Shown: positions 24,532 through 33,185 of the stretch, piece after piece | Numbering within the stretch: position 1 is the first letter of the stretch | Layout: the number at the start of each line of letters is the position of its first letter | Assembly: GCA_026386805.1 (NCBI GenBank) | Contig: JAPLMX010000215.1 | Coordinates: 1 to 34,599, forward strand | From: Phycisphaerae bacterium | GTDB taxonomy: Bacteria; Planctomycetota; Phycisphaerae; Sedimentisphaerales; Anaerobacaceae | Length of the DNA: 34,599 bases | Reading direction: 5' to 3' | The notes under the pieces: generated by a model | The model's input: the letters and a program-made list of their open reading frames with translations, nothing else | What the model was told of the DNA's origin: nothing | Database searches by the model: none | Program-made: the position numbers and the translations under genes

Positions 24532-25334
24532 GTTCCTACCTTTCCACACGTCAGACTTGAGAAATAGCGACAGGGGGGACGAACCGATAAACGGACCGGT
24601 AGGAAAGCCCGAAGAAGTGCGTGTAAATCGCGAGAGTCTTCCCCAACAGGGACAAAATCAGCCCGGCAAGGCTATAGAGCCTTGCAGGTCCTGCGTTTTC
24701 CCAGGCTGCCGATTCGCCACCAACCGAAGTTTTGCCGATCTTATCCTCAACAACACGCCTCCGGCGTCGGGAGACAAAAACTTACTGAGACTCAATCTCG
24801 TTTCACGCAAGCCCCACTTTTGCAGCCGTCCAAGTAAAGGTGACCCATTCGTGACTGGAACTCGGACGCGGCAACCTCAAAGTGTCTTTGCAACTCAACT
24901 ACCATCTCAAATGAGCCCGGAACGCCCATTTCCGCGTACCATCCCGCAGGTACTTACATTCTCCCGCGAGATACGGAACGGCTTTCAGCCGTGTTCGTCC
25001 ACGACTGCTAGTGTACTCGGCTATGTTAGAAGTCTGCTAAACCATCGTCAAGGAAAAAAGCGGCAAAATCGCGGCAATTGGCACGTCTTTTCTCCTGCCG
25101 CCCGGCCGCAACCCGGCGGGCGATGTCACATTATCGGGCCCACGCTGATCGCCAGGGCGGTTCTTGGGGTCGCACGCCGGCGTGTCGCCGACCGAAGCGG
25201 GGGGCGGTCGAAGGCGGAACAAGGACACAAATTTGCTGAAAATTCGCTATGTACAGGCGGAAAGAGGGTTATAATAGCAGCGTTCAAGAGAGTCTTTGTG
25301 GATTGGCTGATCAATGGATGGCTAAGGAGACGGC
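24532..25334. other. 803-bp divergent region without recognisable genes
   Basis: Open frames here have no credible composition or start signals. Perfect hairpins stand at 24666-24685 (GCAAGGCT with AGCCTTGC), 24754-24766 (ACGCC with GGCGT) and 24978-24992 (ACGGCT with AGCCGT). No tRNA, tmRNA, 6S, RNase P or SRP RNA signature was recognised on either strand. The right 65 bp hold the yebC promoter. A leader or small RNA for rny is possible but unproven. Confidence 0.5.
25247..25275 (+). promoter_or_regulatory. Likely promoter of yebC
   Basis: A consensus TATAAT lies at 25270-25275, with a poor -35 (CTATGT, 25247-25252) 17 bp upstream. It is 59 bp before the yebC ATG. Confidence 0.5.
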
Positions 25335-26084
25335 ATGTCTGGGCATTCACATTGGGCGACAATAAAGCATAAGAAGGGAGCCGCCGACGCCAAGAGGGGC
25401 AGGCTCTGGAGCAAGATCGCGAGGATGATCATCGTGGCGGCCCGGGCCGGCGGGGGCGATATATCATCGAACCTGACGCTTCGCTACTCCATCGATAAGG
25501 CCAAGGCGGCCAACATGCCGAAGGATACGATCGAGAAGGCGATCAAACGCGGCACGGGCGATGTCGATGGAGCTGCCTTTGAGTCCATCCAATACGAGGG
25601 TTACGGGCCCAGCGGCGTGGCCATCGTCGTGGAAACGCTGACGGATAACCGCAACCGCACCGGCCCGGAGATCAAGCGGATCTTCGAGAAGCACGGCGGC
25701 TCGTTCGGGACCCCCGGCTGCGTGAGCTGGATGTTCCACAAAAAGGGTCTGATCACGGTGCAGACGTCCAGCATCGGTGAGGATGATTTGATGGAACTTG
25801 TGCTCGGAGCGGGGGCCGAGGACATGCAGAACGTGGGTGAGGTCTACGAAATCACCTGCGAGCCCAGCGCCTACGAGCCGCTCAAGAAGGCTCTGGAGGG
25901 GAAAGGCATTCCCATCCAGTCAGCGGACATCTCGATGGTGCCTCAGACACTGGTGCCAATCGCGACTCCGGAAGTCGCTCGCAAGGTCATCAATCTGATG
26001 GAAGCCATTGACGACCACGACGACGTGCAGAACGTCCACGCCAACTTCGACATTCCCGAGGACGTCATGGCCAAGGTCTCCTGA
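25335..26084 (+). CDS. YebC/PmpR-family regulator or translation factor
   Basis: The 249-residue protein starts MSGHSHWATIKHKKGAADAK, the hallmark of the YebC family. It continues with the helical YSIDKAKAANMPKDTIEKAIKRG, YEGYGPSGVAIVVETLTDNRNRT and a C-terminal domain ending VQNVHANFDIPE. Members have been described both as DNA-binding regulators (PmpR) and as translation factors that relieve stalling at proline-rich stretches. The name is certain; the role in this organism is not. AAGGAG is 5 nt upstream of the ATG. It ends 18 bp before the convergent polymerase gene. It is not in the usual ruvC neighbourhood. Confidence 0.95.
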   Translation: MSGHSHWATIKHKKGAADAKRGRLWSKIARMIIVAARAGGGDISSNLTLRYSIDKAKAANMPKDTIEKAIKRGTGDVDGAAFESIQYEGYGPSGVAIVVETLTDNRNRTGPEIKRIFEKHGGSFGTPGCVSWMFHKKGLITVQTSSIGEDDLMELVLGAGAEDMQNVGEVYEITCEPSAYEPLKKALEGKGIPIQSADISMVPQTLVPIATPEVARKVINLMEAIDDHDDVQNVHANFDIPEDVMAKVS

Positions 26085-26102
26085 GGCCCGTGTGCGGAAT
26101 CG

Positions 26103-28418
26103 CTACTTTGACAACTCCTCGATTCGCCTCCTGGCGCGCTGATATTCGTTGTCGCCGAGCCGGCTGACGACTTTCTCCCGGTCGGGGTACATTTGGCGAA
26201 ACTGCCGTCGGTAGCTGTCTTCGATCTCGACGGCCTTGGTGTAGTGGCATAGGGCCAGACCCGGTTTGCCGATCTGCTCGGCGGTTTGGGCCAGTTCGAA
26301 CCAGATCCGCTCGCAGCCCGGATAGAGGCCGGCAGCCTTGAGATACCCCTCATACGCCTTCTGTGCATGCCCCAGGCGGCCATAGACCGCCGCCAGCTTC
26401 TCGTAGTTCTTGTAGTCGGCCGGGTTCCTTTGGGCGGCCTCACCGAAGCAGCGGGCCGCTTCTTCAAGCAAAGCGGACTGCTTACCCCGCGTCTGTTCAT
26501 ATTGCTGTAAGTATAGCCTGCCGTGGAAGTTAGCAGCGACCGGGGAGAGGAGATCAGCTCGCGTGGCGGCTTCGAGATCCTGGTGCGCCACGTCGTAGCT
26601 CCCGACGGAAGCGGCGTGCTGGGCCTGTTGGATGCCGGTGGCCGTGTCGTAGGCGGGCACCCACACGTAGAGGAAATAAGCCCCGAAGAGCACGACGGCT
26701 ATCCCCACCGTCAATGGCTTTCGCGCGCGTCCTCTCAGTGTTGTGATGGGCAAGCCGGCTTGTTCCTGGAGCCGTGTCGCGATCAGGCACGCGATCACGA
26801 TCCAGAACGCCATCCAGACGCCCGGCTCAAAGAGGGCGAAGTCGATCAGGTTGTGCAGAAGGACGGCCAGGACGGCGCAGCCGAGGATCGTGAGAAGAAC
26901 CGGACTTGTGGAATCGGTCTGCCGCCTGCTTTGCTCAGGGAAAGGTGACGCAACGAGCAGGAATCCGATGAGAAACGCGGCCACCGGGGCGACGTGCACC
27001 GTTATCAACTCATAGAGCAAAACGTCAGAAGTGTCGCCCGCAAAAGGGATTAGAAGCAATCGGCCCAGCAGAAGGCATGCGCAGACCGCGAGCATCAGGG
27101 CTGGAGCGAGCCTTCTGAGCGATGGTTGCGGTTGTGCGCTGAGGATTGGTGGCGCGGTTGCAGGTGCCACCGCCGACCGCCAGAGGGGTACGAAGACCAT
27201 CGCCAGAAAGCCGATGAGGCCCAGCGGGCCATATTGGGTTATCAAGCTCAGCAGGAAGTTGTGGGGATCGGCCACGGATTCGAGAGCCGCCGCCGGTTTG
27301 TAGTGGGTGTAGTAATTCGAAAAGTTGCCCGGCCCGACGCCCGTCAGGCGATGATCGGCATACATCTTTGCCGACGCGGCCCAATACTGCCAGCGGACGA
27401 GCATGGAATTGCCGCCGGGAAGCCGGCCGTGTTTCATGCCGTAGTGGACCATCGCGCATCCGGTCCCGGCCGCCAGCAGCAGGGCGATGGGAATGAGGAT
27501 GGCCACCATGCGTCGTTTCTGGGCAGGGAGCCACCGATGGATGCCCAGCAGCAGTCCACAAAGGGCCAAACCGGTGAGAAACGCCAGGATACCGCCCTTG
27601 CTTTGTGTCAGCAGAAGCCCGGAAGCGACGATGAGCGACGCCAACGCGGCGAACAGTCCATAGCGAGGCGCCACCGCGCGGGCCTTGCACTCCTGAAACC
27701 TGCGAACCAGCAGGATCGCGGCGGCGGCACAGGCCAAGATGGCGAAGGAGGCGGCCGAGTTGCTCGTGGTGAAGAAGCCTCCGACGCCGCGCGAGTAGAG
27801 CCGGTGCTCGAACAGGAAATGCTGGAACGTGCCGGTCTCGATCCCGAGCGAATCGAGCAGCATCTGCGGATTCTTCTCGTATTGCTCAATGGTGATGGTG
27901 TTGCTGAGGAAGAACTGCTCCGCGCACTGGTACGCCGAGACAATACCAAGCCCAACGAGGACGGCAAGCACGACCCGGACCTTGGCGGGGCGGTCCAGGA
28001 TCTGGACCAGCAGCAGGGCGGCGCAGATCGGGCCGAGCAGGACCACGACCTGGGAGATCGCCGCCCGTTTGTCCGAGGCGCCGCATGTCGAGATGACAGC
28101 GGCGATAACGAACACGGCCAGCCCGATCTCGATCCCGGTGAAGCGGTAGACGAGCCGACCGCCCAAGACGCCCCAGAGCACCCACAGCACCAAGGCGAAG
28201 ATCAAGAGGCCCGACAGCGTCAGGCTGTAAACCATATCGGTGAAGCCGCCCGCCATGGTAAACACCTGGGCCGTCGGAGACTCCGTGTAGGTCACACGTA
28301 GGGCAAGGACGCACAGGCACAGCCCGAGCAAGAGGGGGGGAAGGTAGGAAGGTGAGACCGTGAGAAGGCCGGACCTTCTCTCACCTTCTTTCTTTCCTGT
28401 GTTCTTACCTTCCCTCAT
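26103..28418 (-). CDS. O-antigen ligase/polymerase-like membrane protein with TPR tail
   Basis: The 771-residue protein has about ten or more membrane segments over the first 560 residues, then a soluble C-terminal TPR region (AAQRNPADYKNYEKLAAVYGRLGHAQKAYEGYLKAAGLYPG, and further repeats). The Wzy_C-type loop is seen in MLVRWQYWAASAKMYADHRLTGVGPGNFSNYY and ADPHNFLLSLITQYGPLGLIGFLAMV; the G-x-G-x-x-F and H-N pairs are the conserved family residues. Such proteins polymerise or ligate glycan chains carried on undecaprenyl diphosphate. The ATG at 28418 is used because AGGA lies about 8 nt upstream; the longer frame to 28898 overlaps the transferase gene and is spurious. It starts 2 bp after the transferase stop. 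Confidence 0.88.
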   Translation of the reverse strand: MREGKNTGKKEGERRSGLLTVSPSYLPPLLLGLCLCVLALRVTYTESPTAQVFTMAGGFTDMVYSLTLSGLLIFALVLWVLWGVLGGRLVYRFTGIEIGLAVFVIAAVISTCGASDKRAAISQVVVLLGPICAALLLVQILDRPAKVRVVLAVLVGLGIVSAYQCAEQFFLSNTITIEQYEKNPQMLLDSLGIETGTFQHFLFEHRLYSRGVGGFFTTSNSAASFAILACAAAAILLVRRFQECKARAVAPRYGLFAALASLIVASGLLLTQSKGGILAFLTGLALCGLLLGIHRWLPAQKRRMVAILIPIALLLAAGTGCAMVHYGMKHGRLPGGNSMLVRWQYWAASAKMYADHRLTGVGPGNFSNYYTHYKPAAALESVADPHNFLLSLITQYGPLGLIGFLAMVFVPLWRSAVAPATAPPILSAQPQPSLRRLAPALMLAVCACLLLGRLLLIPFAGDTSDVLLYELITVHVAPVAAFLIGFLLVASPFPEQSRRQTDSTSPVLLTILGCAVLAVLLHNLIDFALFEPGVWMAFWIVIACLIATRLQEQAGLPITTLRGRARKPLTVGIAVVLFGAYFLYVWVPAYDTATGIQQAQHAASVGSYDVAHQDLEAATRADLLSPVAANFHGRLYLQQYEQTRGKQSALLEEAARCFGEAAQRNPADYKNYEKLAAVYGRLGHAQKAYEGYLKAAGLYPGCERIWFELAQTAEQIGKPGLALCHYTKAVEIEDSYRRQFRQMYPDREKVVSRLGDNEYQRARRRIEELSK

Positions 28419-28420
28419 TG

Positions 28421-29524
28421 CTACTTTCCTTCCGGTCTGGCCTCGCCTGTGCTTTCGAAGACCCCGATGATGCCGACGATCAGGAGCGTCTGGCCGACGA
28501 TGAGGATCGCGCCGACGAGGTTGACTTGGTAGAGAAAGGTCGCCCCCAGGCCCGTGCACAGGGTGGCGAGATAGAGGGTCAGGGCGGTCTGTCTGTCCGT
28601 CAGTCCACGCCGTCTCAGGCGGTGAGAGAAGTGCTGGGTGTCGCCCACGAAGGGGCTTTTGCCCTGGCGGATGCGGAGCAGCGTGACGCTGGCGAAGTCG
28701 TAGAGCGGTACGGCCATCGCAATCAGCGGCAGCAGGACCGGGTACCAAGGGCCGCTTTGGGCTTGGTGATAGTACGTGGTGCGCAGCGTCAGCAGGGCGA
28801 CGAAGAACCCGACCACCAGGGAGCCTGCATCGCCCATGAAAATGGAAGCGGGTGGAAAGTTGAAGACGAGAAAGCCCAGAAGTGCTCCAATGAAGCAAAT
28901 CGCCAAACCACTGACGAAAACCTGGCCATTGAAGGCGGCGGCGGTCAGCAGGATCGAACTGGCGATGGCGGCGATCCCCGCCGAGGCGCCGTCCATGTTA
29001 TCGAGAAAGTTGAACGCGTTGACGATCAGGACGATCCAGAAGGCCGATAGGATCGACGTGACGATCCGGTTTTGGATGAAGAACTCGACCCGGACATCGG
29101 CAAACGCCGCGGCCAGGAAGGCGACGAGGAACTGAAAGACGAGCTTCACGAATGGTCCCAAGGCGCGCTTGTCGTCCCAGAGGCCGACGAGAAACAGAAT
29201 CGTCGCGCACGCGAGAATGACCAGCAGCTCGCCACAATGGTGCATGAAGTCCGCCGGGTCGAGACCGGCGCGTTCGGCGATCCCCCCGAGGTAGCCGGGA
29301 GCGACCAGGAGCCGCATGGCTGCCGCACCGGCTATGAGAGACAGGGCCAGCGTGAAGAAGATAGCCATGCCGCCGCCCAGCGGGATGATGGAGCGGTGAT
29401 ACCGGTCGGCCTTCGGGTAGGCGACCAGCCCGAGGCGGGGGGCGATTCTCTTGGCTATCGCGGTCAGCACGGCCGATGACGCAAAAGAGCCGACGAACAA
29501 GGCTATTGCCAATGAAACGAGCAT
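28421..29524 (-). CDS. WecA/MraY-type undecaprenyl-phosphate glycosyl-1-phosphate transferase
   Basis: The 367-residue protein has about ten membrane helices and all family motifs: HRSIIPLGGGMAI, the metal-binding LWDDKRALG, NAFNFLDNMDG, FNFPPASIFMGDAGS and the HFSHRLRRRGLT loop. The last loop (with His-Arg near a histidine-rich site) fits WecA-like GlcNAc-1-phosphate or related transferases better than MraY, but the sugar cannot be fixed from sequence. It would start a lipid-linked glycan that the next gene product polymerises or ligates. AAGGAG lies 4-5 nt upstream of the ATG. The stop is separated from the ligase ATG by 2 bp, so the two genes are probably coupled. Confidence 0.93.
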   Translation of the reverse strand: MLVSLAIALFVGSFASSAVLTAIAKRIAPRLGLVAYPKADRYHRSIIPLGGGMAIFFTLALSLIAGAAAMRLLVAPGYLGGIAERAGLDPADFMHHCGELLVILACATILFLVGLWDDKRALGPFVKLVFQFLVAFLAAAFADVRVEFFIQNRIVTSILSAFWIVLIVNAFNFLDNMDGASAGIAAIASSILLTAAAFNGQVFVSGLAICFIGALLGFLVFNFPPASIFMGDAGSLVVGFFVALLTLRTTYYHQAQSGPWYPVLLPLIAMAVPLYDFASVTLLRIRQGKSPFVGDTQHFSHRLRRRGLTDRQTALTLYLATLCTGLGATFLYQVNLVGAILIVGQTLLIVGIIGVFESTGEARPEGK

Positions 29525-29538
29525 TCTTCTCCTTGTAG

Positions 29539-29641
29539 GTCGTGCGTCCCCGCACGACGCCGTAGCATGGGCATCCTGCCCATGTATTCGGGATCACGGG
29601 CAGAATGCCCGTGATCCTTCAGGCGAGCGGGGACACTCGCC
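29539..29641. repeat. Array of four hairpins between co-oriented genes
   Basis: Four inverted repeats follow one another: GTCGTGCG with CGCACGAC (29539-29558), CATGGGCA with TGCCCATG (29566-29584), GGATCACGGGCA with TGCCCGTGATCC (29591-29617, 12-bp stem, GAA loop) and GGCGAG with CTCGCC (29622-29641). The last abuts the stop codon of the DUF4416 gene. A BIME-like mosaic is likely; the 12-bp hairpin may also stop transcripts from the proS-DUF4416 side. Confidence 0.75.
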
Positions 29642-30178
29642 CTACTTCCGCAACTGTTGCACGAGCCGGGTCCTTACTTCACTGAAGAAGTCGAAATACT
29701 CCTGCCGGTGGTAATCCGGATAGGTATAGGGCAGAGGACGCCACTGGCCCTGGTCATAGACGAGCGTCACCTCGGCATACATTCGGTCGCCTAGGTATAT
29801 ACGATGAGCGTAGTTTTTGGTTGTGGCCAGGACGAGCTTGGACGGCTCGATAGTCCCCGGGTCCAGGTTCACCGGGCGGGGAAAAGGCACGCCCAGAGTC
29901 GCCGCCAGTTGCTGCTCGATGGCGTTGGTCCGGTGCTTGATCGCGGCGAGCTGCCCGGGGTCGATCAGCGGCTCGATCGTCACGAACTGCCGCAGGATGT
30001 GCGGCCCGATCTGCTCGGCGTAGTAATCCGTCTGATCGAAGGTCCAGACGTCGCTGGCCAGATCAATCGTGCCCAGAGCAGAACCCAGACACTCTCTCGC
30101 CGCGGCCAGGCATCGTTCATCCGAGGCCAGAATGCCGACGATCAGCTTAACGGGCTTGGGCTCTTTGAGTTCCCACAT
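29642..30178 (-). CDS. DUF4416 family protein
   Basis: The 178-residue protein opens KPVKLIVGILASDERCLAAA and continues FDQTDYYAEQIGPHILRQFVTIEPLIDPGQLAAIKHRTNAIEQ, the DUF4416 signature, then VNLDPGTIEPSKLVLATTKNYAHRIYLGDRMYAEVTL. The family has no known function. The start at 30178 is chosen because the conserved block begins there; the frame continues to 30871 only as an antisense-like extension through the isomerase gene. No Shine-Dalgarno is visible; the stop of the upstream gene is 2 bp away, so translation is probably coupled. Confidence 0.88.
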   Translation of the reverse strand: MWELKEPKPVKLIVGILASDERCLAAARECLGSALGTIDLASDVWTFDQTDYYAEQIGPHILRQFVTIEPLIDPGQLAAIKHRTNAIEQQLAATLGVPFPRPVNLDPGTIEPSKLVLATTKNYAHRIYLGDRMYAEVTLVYDQGQWRPLPYTYPDYHRQEYFDFFSEVRTRLVQQLRK

Positions 30179-30180
30179 GC

Positions 30181-31068
30181 TCAGACGTCGCAGATGCGGG
30201 CGGCGTAGGTCAGCGACTCCAGCGGATCGCGCTTCGGGATGAACTCGTGAGCCACGTAACCCTTGAAGCCCGTGTCGGCGATGGCCTTCATGATGGCCGG
30301 GTAGTACAGCTCCTGCGTGTCGTCGATCTCGTTGCGGCCGGGGTTGCCGCCCGTGTGGTAGTGGCCCATGTAGTCCTTGTAGTCCTTGATCGTCCGGATG
30401 ATGTCGCCTTCCATGATCTGGGCGTGGTAGATATCGTACAGGATCTTGACGCGGTCCGACCCGACCCGCTTGCAGACCTCGACACCCCAGCCGATATGGT
30501 CCAGCATGTAGTCCTTGTGGTTGACCTTGCTGTTGAGGTATTCCAAGCAGATTGTGACCTTCTTTTGCTCGGCGTAGCCGGCGATCTTCTTGAGCCCCTC
30601 GACAGAATTCTCGATCCCGACATCGTCCGGGATGCCCCGACGATTGCCCGAGAAGGCGATCACGTTCGGAAAACCGGCCTCGGACGTGGCGTCGATGCTC
30701 TCCCGTATCTTGGCTAAGCAGGTCTCGTGGAACTTCTTGTCGGCCAAGCCATCCGACAAGGACGGGCCGTTGACCATCGAGACCACTAAGCCGTACTTCT
30801 TGACGGTGGCGAAGTCCTTCGGCCCCAGCAGGTCGATGGCCTTGAGCCCCAGCTTCTTGGAGACCTGGCACAGCTCATCCAGCGACCACTTCGGGAAACA
30901 CCACTGGCTCACGGACTGATTGATCCGGCCCTTCGTGCAGACGGTCTCGACCTTGTCGAGGTCGATAGCCCCGGCCGCTGTCCCGCTCAAACGGGTGGCC
31001 AGCGCCCCGGCGGCCAGCAGCGACGTGCTGCGGATCAGGCTTCTTCGCGTCAATTGGTTGCTACTCAT
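30181..31068 (-). CDS. Tat-exported TIM-barrel isomerase of the hydroxypyruvate-isomerase/xylose-isomerase-like fold
   Basis: The 295-residue protein starts with a twin-arginine signal (LTRRSLIRSTSLLAAGALA). The mature barrel includes LKAIDLLGPKDFATVKKYGL, the metal-ligand Glu in ICLEYLNSKVNHKDYML, LYDIYHAQIMEGD, MGHYHTGGNPGRNEID and YVAHEFIP. The HxxxGNPGRNEID segment is shared with hydroxypyruvate isomerases, but the export signal and family breadth argue against naming one substrate. AAGGAG is 7 nt before the ATG at 31068; the ORF start at 31122 has no signal. It lies 50 bp downstream of proS and 2 bp upstream of the DUF4416 gene on the same strand. Confidence 0.85.
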   Translation of the reverse strand: MSSNQLTRRSLIRSTSLLAAGALATRLSGTAAGAIDLDKVETVCTKGRINQSVSQWCFPKWSLDELCQVSKKLGLKAIDLLGPKDFATVKKYGLVVSMVNGPSLSDGLADKKFHETCLAKIRESIDATSEAGFPNVIAFSGNRRGIPDDVGIENSVEGLKKIAGYAEQKKVTICLEYLNSKVNHKDYMLDHIGWGVEVCKRVGSDRVKILYDIYHAQIMEGDIIRTIKDYKDYMGHYHTGGNPGRNEIDDTQELYYPAIMKAIADTGFKGYVAHEFIPKRDPLESLTYAARICDV

Positions 31069-31118
31069 CGGTTTTCTCCTTGTACGTGTGCACGCACACC
31101 GTTTTGCGACACCTACGC

Positions 31119-32948
31119 TCAAACCTTCAATCGCTCTTTGAGACTATTGATCAGCTCGGCCACTTTTTGCGGGGCCTCGCCAATCGGGACCTTCTGGCTT
31201 TGAGGCTCGGCCCGCAGCTTGACTTCGACGTTGCCCTCGACGACGGACTTCTTGCCGACCGTGATCCGGATCGGGATGCCGATCAGGTCGGCGTCCTTGA
31301 ACTTGATCCCGCCCCGCAGGTCGCGGTCGTCCAGCAGCACTTCGACGCCGGCCTCCATAAGCTTGCCATAGATCTCCTGCGAGACTCGGACCACGTCGGC
31401 GTCATCCTGATTCACCGGCGTGACAATCGCCTCGAACGGGGCAATCGCAATCGGCCAGATGATGCCGTTCTCGTCGTTGTACAACTCGATGGCGGAGGCC
31501 ATGATCCGGTTGATCCCAATCCCGTAGCAGCCCATGAGGCAGGGCTGCAGCCCGCCGTTTTCGTCTTTGAAGTTGGCCCCGAGTTTCTTGCTGTATTTTG
31601 TGCCAAGCTTGAAGACCTGGCCGACCTCGATGCCCTTCTTGAACAGAACGGGGACGCCGTTGTGCGTATCCCCCGGCTGGGCCAGGCGGATGTCGGCCAC
31701 CTTCACCTTATTGCCTTTAAGGGGGAAATCACGCCCGGGAACGACGTTTTTCTTGTGGTAGTCGGTCTTGTTAGCGCCAGTCACTCCTACGGCCATAGCA
31801 GCAACTGCATGATCGATGACTATCAGATCCCAACAGGCTAGATCGACGCCCACGGGGCCCGCGAATCCAACCTTCGCGTTGGTCATCCTCTCAATTGTGT
31901 CCGGATCGGCCAAATCGAGGTGCCATCCCCCCCACACTCCCATCAACTTTTCCATGTTTAGCTCATGGTCACCTCTCAGCACTGCCAAGACGTATTTTCC
32001 AGCCCAATCTTGGCTAGGGATCGTTCTCCTGCCATCGTGCTTAGCCAGCTCCTTGACAAAGCCCTGCTCTATTTCTACAGCGATATTCGGAGTGCTCAAG
32101 ACGAGGGTTTTAATCATGTCCTGTGGCTTGGTCTTGAGAAATGCACAAACCGCTTCAATACTGCCGACATTAGGAGTGTACACATCCTGGGCAGGGGGAA
32201 TCTCAACAGGTACCACCTCTTTCGGCAGGGGATCGACGGCGGCTTTTTCCAGGTTCGCCGCGTAGGAACTATCGGCGGTATAGACGATGGTGTCCTCGCC
32301 GGACTCGCAGGGGATGGTGAACTGGTGCGAGCCGGTGCCGCCCATCTCGCCGGACTCGGCCTCGACGATGACGTACTCCAAGCCGCAGCGTTTGAACACG
32401 CGGCAGTAGGCGTCATACATCGCCATGTACGACTTGTGCAGGCTCTCGGGCGTCGCATCGAAGCTGTAGGCGTCCTTCATGATGAACTCGCGCGACCGCA
32501 AGACGCCGAATCGCGGCCGAAACTCGTCCCGGAACTTCGGAGTGATCTGGTAGAGGTTGACGGGCAACTGCTTGTACGAATTGAGCTCGGCGGCGGCGTG
32601 GAACGTGAATACCTCCTCGGCGGTCGGCCCGAGGACGTTGCCCCGGCCATGCCGGTCGATGAGCCGGAACATGGTCTCGCCGTAATCAACGCTCCGCCCC
32701 GTCTGATACCACAAATCCAGCGGTTGCAGGCACGGCACGATGATCTCCTGTGCTCCGGCCCGGTCCATCTCCTCGCGGACGATATTGATGATCTTCTTGA
32801 GCGTCCGCCACCCGAGCGGCAGATAGGTATAGGTCCCGCTGGCGACCTTGCGGATCAAGCCCGCCCGAATCATCAGCTTGTGGCTGGTTATTTCCGCCTC
32901 CGCCGGTACCTCTTTCACCGTCGGAATCAGCATCTGGCTATATCTCAT
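31119..32948 (-). CDS. proS: Prolyl-tRNA synthetase, bacterial type with editing domain
   Basis: The 609-residue class II synthetase charges tRNA-Pro. It begins MRYSQMLIPTVKEVPAEAEITSHKLMIRAG. Motif 2 is FRDEFRPRFGVLRSREFIMKDAYSFD and motif 3 is GCYGIGINRIMASAIE. The editing (INS) domain, which deacylates Ala-tRNA-Pro, lies between at about residues 229-402 and contains RGDHELN, GFAGPVGV and DYHKKNVVPGRDF. The anticodon-binding domain ends near QSQKVPIGEAPQKVAELINSLKERL. Base composition is visibly different over the INS domain (about 50% GC against 62-67% in flanking parts of the same gene). GAGG lies 5 nt before the ATG. Confidence 0.96.
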   Translation of the reverse strand: MRYSQMLIPTVKEVPAEAEITSHKLMIRAGLIRKVASGTYTYLPLGWRTLKKIINIVREEMDRAGAQEIIVPCLQPLDLWYQTGRSVDYGETMFRLIDRHGRGNVLGPTAEEVFTFHAAAELNSYKQLPVNLYQITPKFRDEFRPRFGVLRSREFIMKDAYSFDATPESLHKSYMAMYDAYCRVFKRCGLEYVIVEAESGEMGGTGSHQFTIPCESGEDTIVYTADSSYAANLEKAAVDPLPKEVVPVEIPPAQDVYTPNVGSIEAVCAFLKTKPQDMIKTLVLSTPNIAVEIEQGFVKELAKHDGRRTIPSQDWAGKYVLAVLRGDHELNMEKLMGVWGGWHLDLADPDTIERMTNAKVGFAGPVGVDLACWDLIVIDHAVAAMAVGVTGANKTDYHKKNVVPGRDFPLKGNKVKVADIRLAQPGDTHNGVPVLFKKGIEVGQVFKLGTKYSKKLGANFKDENGGLQPCLMGCYGIGINRIMASAIELYNDENGIIWPIAIAPFEAIVTPVNQDDADVVRVSQEIYGKLMEAGVEVLLDDRDLRGGIKFKDADLIGIPIRITVGKKSVVEGNVEVKLRAEPQSQKVPIGEAPQKVAELINSLKERLKV

Positions 32949-33000
32949 GTCATCCTCATAACGCGATTTCCATCAAGGCCATCGAAACTCGGCTCGACTG

Positions 33001-33020
33001 ACCCCCGCCTACGCGGGGGT
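33001..33020. repeat. GC-rich hairpin upstream of proS
   Basis: ACCCCCGC (33001-33008) pairs with GCGGGGGT (33013-33020) around CTAC. This is a widespread REP-type palindrome. It lies 53 bp upstream of the proS start on the complementary strand; no T-box features were recognised. Confidence 0.6.
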
Positions 33021-33150
33021 GACGTCATCTCTGCGCAGGTAAGGATCGCCGAAGTCCCAAAGACCCGGTTCTTATAGCCGAAATGAACGCCCGTTGCAAG
33101 CGGCAGTCTGCAAATGCCGAGCCTCGGCGGGCGGCTGGCGGCCATTTCGA

Positions 33151-33179
33151 TTGTTTTGGTCGGTGCTTCCCATTATGAT
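33151..33179 (+). promoter_or_regulatory. Leaderless-type promoter of the HEPN-MNT operon
   Basis: TTGTTT (33151-33156) and TATGAT (33174-33179) are separated by exactly 17 bp. The HEPN ATG begins 6 bp after the -10 box, at 33186, so the transcript would start at or beside the ATG. No Shine-Dalgarno precedes that ATG. Geometry matches the promoter at 1894-1922. Confidence 0.55.
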
Positions 33180-33185
33180 GGTGCC

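Noticed and set aside
24532..25334. tRNA, tmRNA, 6S RNA, RNase P RNA or riboswitch
   Set aside because: No T-loop, conserved P4 or riboswitch core was found on either strand. The hairpins alone do not identify a class.
24530..25372. Plus-strand frame of 280 codons across the rny-yebC spacer
   Set aside because: It overlaps the yebC start and promoter, begins inside the rny start region and has no recognisable domain or ribosome site.
28419..28898. N-terminal extension of the polymerase frame
   Set aside because: It overlaps the transferase gene in another frame. Its Arg/Pro/His-rich translation is not membrane-like, and the ATG at 28418 has a good Shine-Dalgarno.
30179..30871. N-terminal extension of the DUF4416 frame
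   Set aside because: It lies inside the TIM-barrel isomerase gene and has shadow-frame composition. The conserved domain begins at the internal ATG.
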